A stretch of 64,000 nt of DNA, from NCBI GenBank assembly GCA_965262175.1, contig CBDHES010000022.1, positions 186,001 to 250,000 of the forward strand, given 5' to 3'. Shown here in pieces: positions 31,986 to 40,115 of this stretch. Every line of letters starts with the position of its first letter. Position 1 is the stretch's first letter. The position numbers and the translations under genes were made by a program. This stretch comes from CADEDH01 sp965262175 (lineage in GTDB: Bacteria; Actinomycetota; Acidimicrobiia; Acidimicrobiales; SZUA-35). The notes below the pieces were generated by a model. It was not told where the DNA came from, searched no databases, and saw nothing but the letters and a program-made list of their open reading frames with translations.

Positions 31986-34418
31986 TCAGCCCATCGCCCC
32001 CCGGGCCGCCAGGTCGGCGATCTCGTCGCTGTCGTAGCCGCAGATGTCGGTCAGCACCTCATAGGTGTGCTCCCCCAGGCACGGCGCGGCGCGACGGGGC
32101 CCGTGGTCGTACCCGTCGATTCGGTACTGGTGGCCGGCGTAGGGCACGGTCCCCACCTCGCTGTGCTCCAGGTAGCGGTAGAACCCCCGGTGCCGGTACT
32201 GGGGGTCGTCCAGCAACTGCTCGCTGGCCTGCACCATCCCGGCGGCGATGCCGTTCGCCGCCAGGAGCGATTCGGTCGCCGGGCCGTCCCGGCCGGCGGT
32301 CCACCGGGCCAGCTCGTCGTCGATGAGGTCATGGGCCGCCTGGCGGCCGGCCACCGTGCAGAGCTCGGGGTCGGCGGCCCACGCCGGGCCGCCGAGAACC
32401 TCGACCAACCGGGCCCAGGCCCCGTCGTCGGCCACCGAGATGGCCAGCCACCGATCGTCGCCGGCCACCGGGTAGACCCCCTGAGGAGCGACATCGGCGC
32501 TCCGGTTGCCCCGCCGGGGCGGGAGCTGCCCGGTCCGCTGGTAGGCGCTCAGCTCCGGCGCCAGGAACTGGAGTGCCATCTCCAGTTGGGCGCCCTCGAT
32601 GTGGCAGCCCTGCCCGGTCCGGTCACGCCGATCGAGGGCCGCCAGGACCGCGGTGGCCAGGAACCTCGGGCCGATCGTGTCGGTGTAGGCCAACCACGGA
32701 CCGTCGGGCGGCAGGTCGGGCCATCCGACGAGCCCCTGGAAGCCGGCGACGGCGGCGGCGTGGTAGCCATAGCCGGCCATGCGTGACACGTCGCTCCCCT
32801 CGCCGAGGAGCGAGGTGCTGACCATGACCAGCGCCGGGTTCGCCTCGACCATCGCGTCGTAGCCGAGGCCGAGGCGATCGATCGTGCCGGGGGTGAAGCT
32901 CTCGACGACCACGTCGGCGCCCTCGACCAGCCGCCGGGCGACCTCGAGACCGGCCGGGCTCTTCAGGTCGAGCTCGATCCCCAGCTTCGAGGTGTTGAAC
33001 GTCCCGTAGAAGTTCGACCGGTTGGTCCCCGCCTCGCCGTTCTTGTACGGGGGTTGCCGGCGGAGCCCGTCGATCCGGTTCTCCGACTCGACCCTGATCA
33101 CGGTCGCGCCGTGGTCGGCCAGGCACTTGGCGGTGATCGGGCCGACGCCGATCCAGCTGAAGTCGACGACGACCAGCCCCTCCAGCGGGAGCCCACCGCC
33201 GTCCCGACCGGGGGACTCGGCGCTCCGCCCGGGGGCCGTCCATCGGGCGCCGTCCACACCGTCGACCGTCGGTCCCGGTCCGATCGGTCGACCCCGCTCG
33301 ACGGCGGGCCGCGCCCCGTCGAGTCGGCAGAACGCCCCCGGTCGCCGGGCGGGGCCACCCTCGAGGACCGACGGGGTGGCGTCGGCGGCCCCGTCGGGGG
33401 TGGTCCAGAACCGTCGGGCCGCGAGGTGGTCGAACCGGAGGAGGTCGTCGAGCGTGTTGAGGGGGGCGAGGCTGGCCCCGAGGTCGAGGCCTCGCAGGAA
33501 GAGCTCCCGGCGGCTGTAGCGCCGGCACAGCTCGCCGATCGCCTCCATCACCTCGGTCAGGGTGTGGGCCACCGGCTCGCCCTGGATGACCCGGTGGTCA
33601 TAGAGCTCCCAGTCCGTCTCGGCCCACTCGGGGCCGACGATGCCGTCCTCGATCAGCCACGGCAACACGTAGCGCATGGTCCGACCGGTCGGGACGCACA
33701 CGACATGCCCGTCGGCGGCGTCGAGCCGGAGCTGGACGGGCAGGCTGAGGTGGAGGATGGAGCCATTGCGTTGGAAGTCCCGCCCCTGGATCTCATAGGC
33801 CTCCATGGCGTTGAGCAGGGTCCACGTCATCACCGACTGGGCCGACACGTCGACGAACTGCGCCTCGCCGGTGATCGTCATCCGGCGGTGGGCGATCAGG
33901 GCCGCCACCGCCGCCTCGACCCCGGCGTGGCGCCACACCTGGGGCACCGAGATCTGGACCGGGGCCCGGTCCCGGGTTCCCTGGAGGTGGACCGGGCCGC
34001 CGAGGGCGGCGATCGTCAGCTCCGAGGCCGGTTGTTCGGCCCGGGGCCCGGTTGCCCCGAACGGGGTGACCAGGACCGAGACGATGCGGGGGTTGACGGC
34101 GGTGAGCTCGTCCCGATCGAGGCCGAGGTCGGCCAGGGTTCCGGGGGGACCGGCGTCGAAGACCAGGTCGGCTCCGGCCACCAGCCCGGCGACGATCGAT
34201 CGATCGACGTCCGGGTCGCCGGTCAGGGCGGCCGTCGACTTGTTGGCGTTGTAGGCGTGCTCCCGGTCGGTGCCGCCGTCCCTCGATCGACGGCCGGGGT
34301 CGACCGGCGCCGGCGGTGGCACGAGGCGGATGACCTCGGCGCCGAGGTCGGCCAGCACATAGGGCCCGACCTCTCCCTGGACGCCGGTCAGATCGAGCAC
34401 ACGCCATCGGTCCAACAT
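31986..34418 (-). CDS. CaiB/BaiF CoA-transferase, two tandem class III domains
   Basis: An 810-residue second double-domain CoA-transferase. The first half opens WRVLDLTGVQGEVGPYVLADLGAEVIR and contains FVDVSAQSVM. A Pro/Gly/Arg linker near 390-420 leads to the second half, LEGLVVVDFSWIGVGPITAKCLADHGATVIRVE, with HIEGAQLEMAL where the catalytic Asp would be: here Glu replaces it. So at least one active site may be changed. The ATG at 34418 follows GGGAGG; the long in-frame region upstream reads as Pro/Arg-rich non-family sequence. It is divergent from the dienelactone hydrolase gene. Substrate unknown. Confidence 0.87.
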   Translation of the reverse strand: MLDRWRVLDLTGVQGEVGPYVLADLGAEVIRLVPPPAPVDPGRRSRDGGTDREHAYNANKSTAALTGDPDVDRSIVAGLVAGADLVFDAGPPGTLADLGLDRDELTAVNPRIVSVLVTPFGATGPRAEQPASELTIAALGGPVHLQGTRDRAPVQISVPQVWRHAGVEAAVAALIAHRRMTITGEAQFVDVSAQSVMTWTLLNAMEAYEIQGRDFQRNGSILHLSLPVQLRLDAADGHVVCVPTGRTMRYVLPWLIEDGIVGPEWAETDWELYDHRVIQGEPVAHTLTEVMEAIGELCRRYSRRELFLRGLDLGASLAPLNTLDDLLRFDHLAARRFWTTPDGAADATPSVLEGGPARRPGAFCRLDGARPAVERGRPIGPGPTVDGVDGARWTAPGRSAESPGRDGGGLPLEGLVVVDFSWIGVGPITAKCLADHGATVIRVESENRIDGLRRQPPYKNGEAGTNRSNFYGTFNTSKLGIELDLKSPAGLEVARRLVEGADVVVESFTPGTIDRLGLGYDAMVEANPALVMVSTSLLGEGSDVSRMAGYGYHAAAVAGFQGLVGWPDLPPDGPWLAYTDTIGPRFLATAVLAALDRRDRTGQGCHIEGAQLEMALQFLAPELSAYQRTGQLPPRRGNRSADVAPQGVYPVAGDDRWLAISVADDGAWARLVEVLGGPAWAADPELCTVAGRQAAHDLIDDELARWTAGRDGPATESLLAANGIAAGMVQASEQLLDDPQYRHRGFYRYLEHSEVGTVPYAGHQYRIDGYDHGPRRAAPCLGEHTYEVLTDICGYDSDEIADLAARGAMG

Positions 34419-34513
34419 CGGTTCGCGGCCTCCCTCGTGGTCGGGTCGTCGCCCCCGGGGCCGCCCGGGCCGACCAGTCTGGGCCGGCCGACCGTACCGG
34501 CGCCAGCTCATCC

Positions 34514-34549
34514 CCGAGCCGAGCGGGCACCCGCCGTGCGGTGGCTCGG
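34514..34549 (+). other. Hairpin upstream of the dienelactone hydrolase gene
   Basis: CCGAGCC (34514-34520) pairs with GGCTCGG (34543-34549) about 27 nt before the ATG. It could be a leader structure, an operator or chance pairing. The rest of this 158-nt divergent gap shows no other clear signal. Confidence 0.3.
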
Positions 34550-34576
34550 CACCGACCGACGTAGGAGGATGGCACC

Positions 34577-35302
34577 ATGATCGAGCGAACCGTGGACCTG
34601 ACAACCCGAGACGGCGTGATGGTGACGTTCGTCGTGCACCCCGAACGGGATGGTCCACACCCGGTCGTGCTCTTTCTCATGGACGCCCCCGGCATGCGGG
34701 AGGAGATCCGCGACATGTCCCGCCGGTTGGCGTCGGCCGGCTACTACGTGATGGCGCCCCACCTCTACTACCGAGACGTCGAGCACTTCGATGTCTTCGA
34801 GACCGGCGACCGGGATCGCATGTACGAGCTGATGGGCAACCTGTCGAACGCGATGGTGGTCGACGATGCCCGCCAGCTGATCGACGCAGCCCATGGCGAT
34901 GAGGCGGCCGACGCCACCCGGGTCGGGACCGTCGGCTACTGCATGAGCGGGCCGTTCACGATCATGGTGGCCGCCGCCCTTCCCGATCGGGTCAGGTCGG
35001 CGGCCTCCATCCACGGCGTGAAGCTGGCGGTCGACGCCGACGATTCTCCCCACAACCATCTCGCCTCGGTACGAGCCGAGGTCTATGTCGCCTGCGCCGA
35101 GCACGACGGCCATGCCCCGCCGGAGATGATCGACCAGCTGGAGGCGGCGATGTCGGAGGCCGGCACGGTCGGCGAGATCGAGTGGTACCCGGGCACCGAG
35201 CACGGGTTTGCCTTCGCCGAACGACCGGTGTACGACAGGGACGGTTCGGAGCGCCACTGGGAGCGATTGCACGCCCTGTTCCGCCGGACCCTCCACGACT
35301 GA
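34577..35302 (+). CDS. Dienelactone hydrolase family protein
   Basis: A 241-residue alpha/beta hydrolase. The nucleophile is Cys122 in GYCMSG, with Asp177 (CAEHDGH) and His209 (TEHGFAF) completing the Cys-Asp-His triad of dienelactone hydrolases. PHLYYRD fits the family's second segment. Classical members open the lactone ring in chlorocatechol breakdown; many relatives cleave other esters, so the substrate is open. AGGAGG lies 8 nt before the ATG. A RidA gene follows after 26 nt and a VOC-cupin protein after that, forming a likely operon. Confidence 0.88.
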   Translation: MIERTVDLTTRDGVMVTFVVHPERDGPHPVVLFLMDAPGMREEIRDMSRRLASAGYYVMAPHLYYRDVEHFDVFETGDRDRMYELMGNLSNAMVVDDARQLIDAAHGDEAADATRVGTVGYCMSGPFTIMVAAALPDRVRSAASIHGVKLAVDADDSPHNHLASVRAEVYVACAEHDGHAPPEMIDQLEAAMSEAGTVGEIEWYPGTEHGFAFAERPVYDRDGSERHWERLHALFRRTLHD

Positions 35303-35328
35303 CGAACGACGACGCACAGGAGGCCACG

Positions 35329-35721
35329 ATGGCCGCACCACAGGTGATCATCCCCGCCGGCTCCGAGAAGACCTACCAGCGGTTCCACTACGCCCCGGCG
35401 GTCCGGGTCGGTGACGTCGTCTACTGCTCCGGCGTCATCGGGGCCGACGGATCGACCGTTCCCGACGACCCGGCCGAGGAGTTCGCCGCGGCGTTCGCCG
35501 GGCTGGCCGCGGTGCTGGAGGCGGCCGGGGGGTCCCTCGACGACGTGGTGGAGATGACCAGCTTCCACGTCGACATGTCGACCCACCTCGGCGCGTTCGT
35601 CGCCGCCAAGGACGCGGCCATCGCCGAGCCCTACCCGGCGTGGACCGCGATCGGCTGCACCGAGCTGGCCATGCCGGGAGCCCGGGTCGAGATCAAGGCC
35701 ACCGCCCACATCCCGGCCTGA
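35329..35721 (+). CDS. RidA (YjgF/UK114) family protein
   Basis: A 130-residue RidA-type protein. VVYCSGVIG and GARVEIKATAHI hold the family signature, with Arg119 and Glu122 matching the Arg105/Glu120 region that binds the imine or carboxylate in RidA. These trimeric proteins hydrolyse reactive enamine/imine intermediates; other subfamilies serve as enzymes in catabolic pathways. AGGAGG precedes the ATG. Its place between dienelactone hydrolase and a cupin protein favours a pathway-specific role. Confidence 0.85.
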   Translation: MAAPQVIIPAGSEKTYQRFHYAPAVRVGDVVYCSGVIGADGSTVPDDPAEEFAAAFAGLAAVLEAAGGSLDDVVEMTSFHVDMSTHLGAFVAAKDAAIAEPYPAWTAIGCTELAMPGARVEIKATAHIPA

Positions 35722-35727
35722 TACGGT
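35722..35727 (+). promoter_or_regulatory. -10 box of a leaderless promoter (VOC-cupin gene)
   Basis: TACGGT overlaps the end of the RidA gene and lies 7 nt before the ATG at 35735. Confidence 0.55.
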
Positions 35728-35734
35728 CCGGTCG

Positions 35735-36922
35735 ATGCCCGGATCGGACGGCCCGTCGACCTCGAACACCGACGACGAGCCGTTGGCCGAGGTCGTCGTG
35801 CCCTGCGCCGAGGTGGAGCCCGAGTTGGCGTTCTTCGTCGACCTCGGCTTCGCCTTGGAGATGATCACGCCGGCCGACGATCCCGACACCGCGGTCGTCG
35901 CCGGCCACGGCCTCCGCCTCCGGTTGGAGGCCGTCGCAGCTGACGACGCGGCGCTCGCGGGTGGTCGGCCGACGGTCCGGCTCCGGATCCTGGCCCCGGT
36001 GGACGTTCCGGCCACCGGGGGGGCGATCGATCGTCGGCCGGGGGCGTACACCTCGCCGGGGGGAGCCCGGGTCGAGATCGTGGCGGACGATGGCGGGCTG
36101 TCGCTACCGCCGGCCACGCCCCGGTTGGAGCTGTCCTCGCCCCAGACGGCTGACGAAGCGTTCGGCGCCGGTCGAGCCGGGATGGCCTACCGGGACCTGT
36201 TGCCCGACCGCCAGGGCGGCCGATACATCGCCTCCCACATCCGCATCGCCGAGGGCGGACCGGTCCCCGACTACGTCCACCACCATCGGATCCGGTTCCA
36301 GCTGATCTACTGCCGGCGGGGCTGGGTCAAGGTCGTCTACCAGGATCAAGGACCCCCGTTCGTGATGGAACCGGGCGACTGCGTGCTCCAGCCGCCGGGG
36401 ATCCGCCACCGGGTCCTCGAGGCATCGGCCGGCTTGGAGGTGGTCGAGCTCAGCTCACCGGCCCGCCACGACACCCTTCCCGATCCGCACCTGGACCTCC
36501 CGACCACCCAGCCGCCGACCTCGGTGGTCAGCGCCGACGGCCAACCTTCCGACACCGGTCGCCGCTACGGAGGACAGCGGTTCGTCCGCCACCGGGCGGC
36601 CGACGCGACGTGGATCGACGGAGGCGACGGTGGCGGCTACCGGGATCTCGGCATAGCCGAGGCGACCGACGGGCTGGCCCGGGTCCGGGTCGTTCGATCC
36701 GAGGCTCCCGGCGCACCGGTGATCCGTCCCCGACCGGGCGATGAGCTGTGCTTCGTCTTCGTCGATCGGGGATGGGCCAGGGTCATGGCCCCCGGCGGGG
36801 AGCGGGCAACCATCGGCCCGGGCGACGCCGTCGCCCTTCCTCCTGGCGACGACGACCATGCGCTCGTCGACCCGTCGGAGTCGTTCGAGGCCCTGGTGGT
36901 CGAGGTGACCGGAAAGGACTGA
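35735..36922 (+). CDS. VOC-like plus double cupin fusion protein
   Basis: A 395-residue protein. Residues about 12-125 look like a vicinal-oxygen-chelate half-unit (LAEVVVPCAEVEPELAFFVDLGFALEMI, a glyoxalase-type beta-alpha-beta-beta start). Then come two cupin domains: the first at about 150-250 with HHHRIRFQLIYCRRGW and MEPGDCVLQPPGIRHRV (three clustered His and a later His as metal ligands), the second at about 310-392 with DELCFVFVDRGW and IGPGDAVALPPGDDDHAL, whose metal ligands are poorer. It probably binds a metal and a small polar ligand. Its own leaderless promoter lies within the end of the RidA gene. I know no named family with this order. Confidence 0.7.
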   Translation: MPGSDGPSTSNTDDEPLAEVVVPCAEVEPELAFFVDLGFALEMITPADDPDTAVVAGHGLRLRLEAVAADDAALAGGRPTVRLRILAPVDVPATGGAIDRRPGAYTSPGGARVEIVADDGGLSLPPATPRLELSSPQTADEAFGAGRAGMAYRDLLPDRQGGRYIASHIRIAEGGPVPDYVHHHRIRFQLIYCRRGWVKVVYQDQGPPFVMEPGDCVLQPPGIRHRVLEASAGLEVVELSSPARHDTLPDPHLDLPTTQPPTSVVSADGQPSDTGRRYGGQRFVRHRAADATWIDGGDGGGYRDLGIAEATDGLARVRVVRSEAPGAPVIRPRPGDELCFVFVDRGWARVMAPGGERATIGPGDAVALPPGDDDHALVDPSESFEALVVEVTGKD

Positions 36923-36960
36923 GCCGGTCCAGCTCCCGTCGCCCGAGGAGCCGGACCGGC
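36923..36960 (+). terminator. Hairpin after the VOC-cupin gene
   Basis: A perfect 8-bp stem, GCCGGTCC (36923-36930) with GGACCGGC (36953-36960), beginning directly at the stop codon. The remaining bases to 37052 contain no gene. Confidence 0.55.
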
Positions 36961-37051
36961 CCTGGTGGCCGGCGCCGTCGCGGAGACGGCACCGACCGGT
37001 GAACCGGAGCTGCCTGGAGGGAGAGGCCGGCTCCGGATCGGACCGCAGCGA

Positions 37052-37798
37052 TCAGCTGGCGTCGTCGGCCAGCACCGTCCGGTAGATGATCCCGCCGATG
37101 ACGGCACCGACGATCGGGGCCACCCAGAACAGCCACAGCTGGGTGACCGGGGTGGTGGCGTCGGTCCCGAACACCGCCGCGACGACGGCCTGAGCCGTCG
37201 ACCGGGCCGGGTTGACGCTGGTGTTGGAGATCGGGATCGAGATCAGGTGGATCAGGGTCAGGGTCAGACCGATGGCCAGCCCACCCATGCCGGCGGCGGC
37301 CCGCTTGGCCGTGGCACCGAGGATCACGATGAGGAAGATCGCCGTGAGGACGATCTCGGCCAACAGGACGGCGCCGAGCGAGTAGCCACCGGGCGAGAAG
37401 TCGTCGTAGCCGTTGGTGGCGAAGGTCCCGGCGGTGTCCCCGATCTCGAACCCGGATGCGCCGCTGGCGATGGCGTAGATGATCAGACCGCCGACCAGGC
37501 CGCCCAACACCTGGGCGACGATGTACGAGATGGCCTTGGCGCCGCTGAACACACCGGCGGCGACCTGGCCGAGGGTCACGGCCGGGTTGAAGTGGCCGCC
37601 CGAGATGTGGCCGAGGGCGTAGGCGCCGGTCACCACGGTGAGGCCGAAGGCGAGGCTGACCCCGAGGAACCCGATTCCCAGCTGCACGCCGTCGTCGGTG
37701 AGGTAGAGCGCGGCGAACACTGCCGAGCCACAACCGCCGAGCACCAGCCACAGCGTGCCGATGAACTCGGCCGCAAGCTCCCGATACGTCTTCGTCAT
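37052..37798 (-). CDS. aqpZ: Aquaporin Z-like water channel
   Basis: A 248-residue MIP-family channel with six transmembrane helices. The two pore motifs are NPA at 71-73 (GGHFNPAVT) and NPA near 195 (SVNPARSTAQAV); the downstream Arg of NPARS is the selectivity-filter Arg. GGHFNPAV and NPARST point to the water-selective AqpZ subgroup rather than glycerol facilitators, which have NPARD. It equalises osmotic pressure across the inner membrane. AAGGAG precedes the ATG by 8 nt. It stands 112 nt downstream of the PPOX gene on the same strand. Confidence 0.92.
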   Translation of the reverse strand: MTKTYRELAAEFIGTLWLVLGGCGSAVFAALYLTDDGVQLGIGFLGVSLAFGLTVVTGAYALGHISGGHFNPAVTLGQVAAGVFSGAKAISYIVAQVLGGLVGGLIIYAIASGASGFEIGDTAGTFATNGYDDFSPGGYSLGAVLLAEIVLTAIFLIVILGATAKRAAAGMGGLAIGLTLTLIHLISIPISNTSVNPARSTAQAVVAAVFGTDATTPVTQLWLFWVAPIVGAVIGGIIYRTVLADDAS

Positions 37799-37910
37799 TT
37801 CCAGTTCTCCTTCGCCCCACGCTCGGCCCCGTGGCCGGCGTCTGCGAAGGAGTTGACGAACGATCCGGCGACGAAGTCGCGAACTCCTGACGAACTTGTT
37901 ACAGCGGAGG

Positions 37911-38339
37911 TCAGCGGTTGCCGATGATCCGCTCCGGCCGTACGAGGACCGCCACCCGGTTCTCGTCGACCATGACCTGGTCGAAGGTGTCCCAGTCGTC
38001 GTGGGTGCCCCCGGCGGCGGCGAACACGTTCCGGAGGAGGGTCGGCAGGTCGACGTCGGGGGTCGACGAGTCGATGATCTCGGCCGGACCCTCGACCCCG
38101 GCCCACGCCCAGCCTCGACGGTACGTCACCGAGACCCGCCCGGCGGCGGCGACCAACGCCACCTTGCGGGCCGCCCCCCGGGCCACGAAAGCGATCGTCT
38201 CGACCCCCGACACCGGATGATCGAGCGGGCCGGCGTTCACCACCGACGAGTGGACCGTCCCGTCGGCCCGAGTCGTCGCCACGACGCACAGCCCCTGCTC
38301 GCTGCTCGCCAGTTCCTTCACCTCATCGAGTGTTGCCAT
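37911..38339 (-). CDS. PPOX class F420/flavin-dependent oxidoreductase
   Basis: A 142-residue split-barrel protein. TRADGTVHSSVVNAG and KVALVAAAGRVSVTYRRGWAWAGVEGPAEII match the PPOX class F420-dependent enzymes (TIGR03618 type) that reduce quinones, biliverdin or other cofactors. The ATG at 38339 follows TAGGTT by 7 nt (leaderless); an upstream in-frame TTG would overlap that box. The role is unknown beyond the fold, and F420 use is inferred from the group. Confidence 0.8.
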   Translation of the reverse strand: MATLDEVKELASSEQGLCVVATTRADGTVHSSVVNAGPLDHPVSGVETIAFVARGAARKVALVAAAGRVSVTYRRGWAWAGVEGPAEIIDSSTPDVDLPTLLRNVFAAAGGTHDDWDTFDQVMVDENRVAVLVRPERIIGNR

Positions 38340-38346
38340 GGCCCGC

Positions 38347-38352
38347 AACCTA
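38347..38352 (-). promoter_or_regulatory. -10 box of the leaderless PPOX promoter
   Basis: TAGGTT on the minus strand with a 7-nt spacer to the ATG at 38339, identical in sequence and spacing to the P450 promoter. Confidence 0.6.
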
Positions 38353-38378
38353 GACGGTTCCGCGGCGGGGTGACGCCG

Positions 38379-39587
38379 TCAGCCGTCGCTACGGGCGTGG
38401 AGCGCCCCGGCGGCGACCAGCTCGGCCACCCGATCGGCCCCGTAGCCGAGCACCTCGCCGAGGACCGCCTGGTTGTGCTCGCCGAGGAACGGGGCAGGGG
38501 GCTCGACATCGCGCCGGGGTTGGGCCGAGGTGTGGATCGGGAACCCGGGGACCCGTATCGGTCCGAGGACCGGGTCGTCCACCGTGGCCAGCGCGCCCCG
38601 CTCCCAGAACCACTCGTGCAGGTGGGCGTCGGCGGGATCGACGACCGGCCCCGCCGGCACCCGGTGGGCTTCGAGGTGGGCGAGGGCGGCCGCGTCCGAG
38701 GGGAAGGTCTGGATCCACCGTTCGATCACGTCGACCAGGGCCTCCCGGTTCTCCTTCCGGCCCTCGACGGTGGCGAACCGCTCGTCGTCGCCCAGCCCGA
38801 TGTCGGCCGCAGCCTCACAGAGCCGGTCCCACTGGGGCTCCAGGACCTGGATGGCCAGCCACCCGTCCGGGCCCCGGTAGGTGCCTGCCGGTGGCATGAC
38901 CCCGAAGTGGCGGCCGCTGCGCCGGAGCCGGGCCCGGCCATCGGTCACGCTCGGTCCCTGGATCTGGAACGGGTGCATCCCGAACACCGGCTCGACCAGC
39001 GAGATGTCGATCACCTGGCCCTCCCCGGTCGACACTCGACCGTAGAGGGCGCTGACGATGGCCCCGAAGGCCATCATGCCCGCCGCCATGTCGGCGATCG
39101 GCGCGCCGGCGGCCAGCGGTGGCCCGTCCGGGTCGCCGGTCAGGGCGATCGGGCCCGCCACCGCCTGGCCGATCAGGTCGTACCCCGGGACGTGGGCCTT
39201 CGACGAGGAGCGGCCGTAGGCCGAGATCGTCGCATAGATCAGCTCGGGGGCCAGGGCCCGGAGGTCGTCGGCGCCGAGGCCCCGGCGAGCCAGGACTCCG
39301 GCGCTGAAGTTCTCGACGACCACGTCGCACTCGACGGCCAGATCCCGAACCAGCGCAACGCCCTCGTCGGTCCCCAGGTCGACGCAGACGCTGCGCTTGC
39401 CCCGGTTCTGCTGCACGAAGTAGCTCGACCGGGGACCGGCGACGATCGGCAGCTGCCGGGCGGCGTCGCCGCCCGGGGCCGGCTCGATCTTGATCACGTC
39501 GGCCCCCAGGCCGGCCAGCAACAGCGTGCAGGACGGACCGCTCAGGTACTGGGTCAGGTCGAGGACCCGGACACCGTCGAGGTTCAT
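38379..39587 (-). CDS. CaiB/BaiF CoA-transferase (single domain)
   Basis: A 402-residue class III CoA-transferase of normal length. It starts LDGVRVLDLTQYLSGPSCTLLLAGLGADVIKIE, has QQNRGKRSVCVDL, CDVVVENFSAGV and GQVIDISLVEPV, where the Asp is the expected acyl-anhydride-forming nucleophile. It exchanges CoA between a donor acyl-CoA and an acid substrate. It follows the SRPBCC gene by 16 nt and the AtuA-like gene beyond that, forming a probable three-gene operon facing the carboxylase operon. That context favours a branched-chain or terpenoid acid as substrate. Confidence 0.9.
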   Translation of the reverse strand: MNLDGVRVLDLTQYLSGPSCTLLLAGLGADVIKIEPAPGGDAARQLPIVAGPRSSYFVQQNRGKRSVCVDLGTDEGVALVRDLAVECDVVVENFSAGVLARRGLGADDLRALAPELIYATISAYGRSSSKAHVPGYDLIGQAVAGPIALTGDPDGPPLAAGAPIADMAAGMMAFGAIVSALYGRVSTGEGQVIDISLVEPVFGMHPFQIQGPSVTDGRARLRRSGRHFGVMPPAGTYRGPDGWLAIQVLEPQWDRLCEAAADIGLGDDERFATVEGRKENREALVDVIERWIQTFPSDAAALAHLEAHRVPAGPVVDPADAHLHEWFWERGALATVDDPVLGPIRVPGFPIHTSAQPRRDVEPPAPFLGEHNQAVLGEVLGYGADRVAELVAAGALHARSDG

Positions 39588-39603
39588 GGCCGGCGGCCTG
39601 CGA

Positions 39604-40035
39604 TCACTCCCCCAGCGCCTTGGTGAAACCGGCGATGCCCCCGCTGTAGATGCTGCCGGCGAGGTCCTCGGCCTTCTCGACCGGGACGCCGTCGGCGTGG
39701 AAGGTGCCGGTCCACGTCAGCTCCGAGCCCCCATCGCCGGCCGGGGTGACGGTCATCGTGGCGGCGTAGTCCTTGAACGGCAGCGGCGAGCTGACGATCG
39801 AGTAGGTCAAGGTCATCGCCTCGGGGTCGAGCACGTCGAGGGTCTCGACGACCGCGCCGCCCCCCATCGGGATCGACCGCTTGGCGCCGACCCCGGAGCC
39901 CTCGGTCTCGTAGGGCTCCATGTTGGCCATGTACTTGTCGAGGCCGCCGAAGTCGGCGACCATCGCCCACAGCTCGGCCGGTGGGGCGGCGAAGGTCCCG
40001 GTACGGGTCACTTCGGATCGGGGTGCGTCGCTCAC
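39604..40035 (-). CDS. SRPBCC (START-like) family protein
   Basis: A 143-residue protein of the Bet v1/polyketide-cyclase superfamily: GTFAAPPAELWAMVADFGGLDKYM at the start and a long C-terminal helix (GSIYSGGIAGFTKAL). The fold makes a hydrophobic cavity for lipids, steroids or CoA-linked ligands. The GTG at 40035 has AGGAG about 6 nt upstream, and longer upstream readings are Pro/Arg-rich. It lies 80 nt after the AtuA-like gene and 16 nt before the CaiB gene. The ligand is unknown. Confidence 0.8.
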   Translation of the reverse strand: MSDAPRSEVTRTGTFAAPPAELWAMVADFGGLDKYMANMEPYETEGSGVGAKRSIPMGGGAVVETLDVLDPEAMTLTYSIVSSPLPFKDYAATMTVTPAGDGGSELTWTGTFHADGVPVEKAEDLAGSIYSGGIAGFTKALGE

Positions 40036-40115
40036 GATTGCTCCTGTTCGAACGGTCGGGGTGGTTGGCTGGACTGGGAGGACTGGGGGAGGACAGAACG
40101 GACGGTCGAGCCGGC

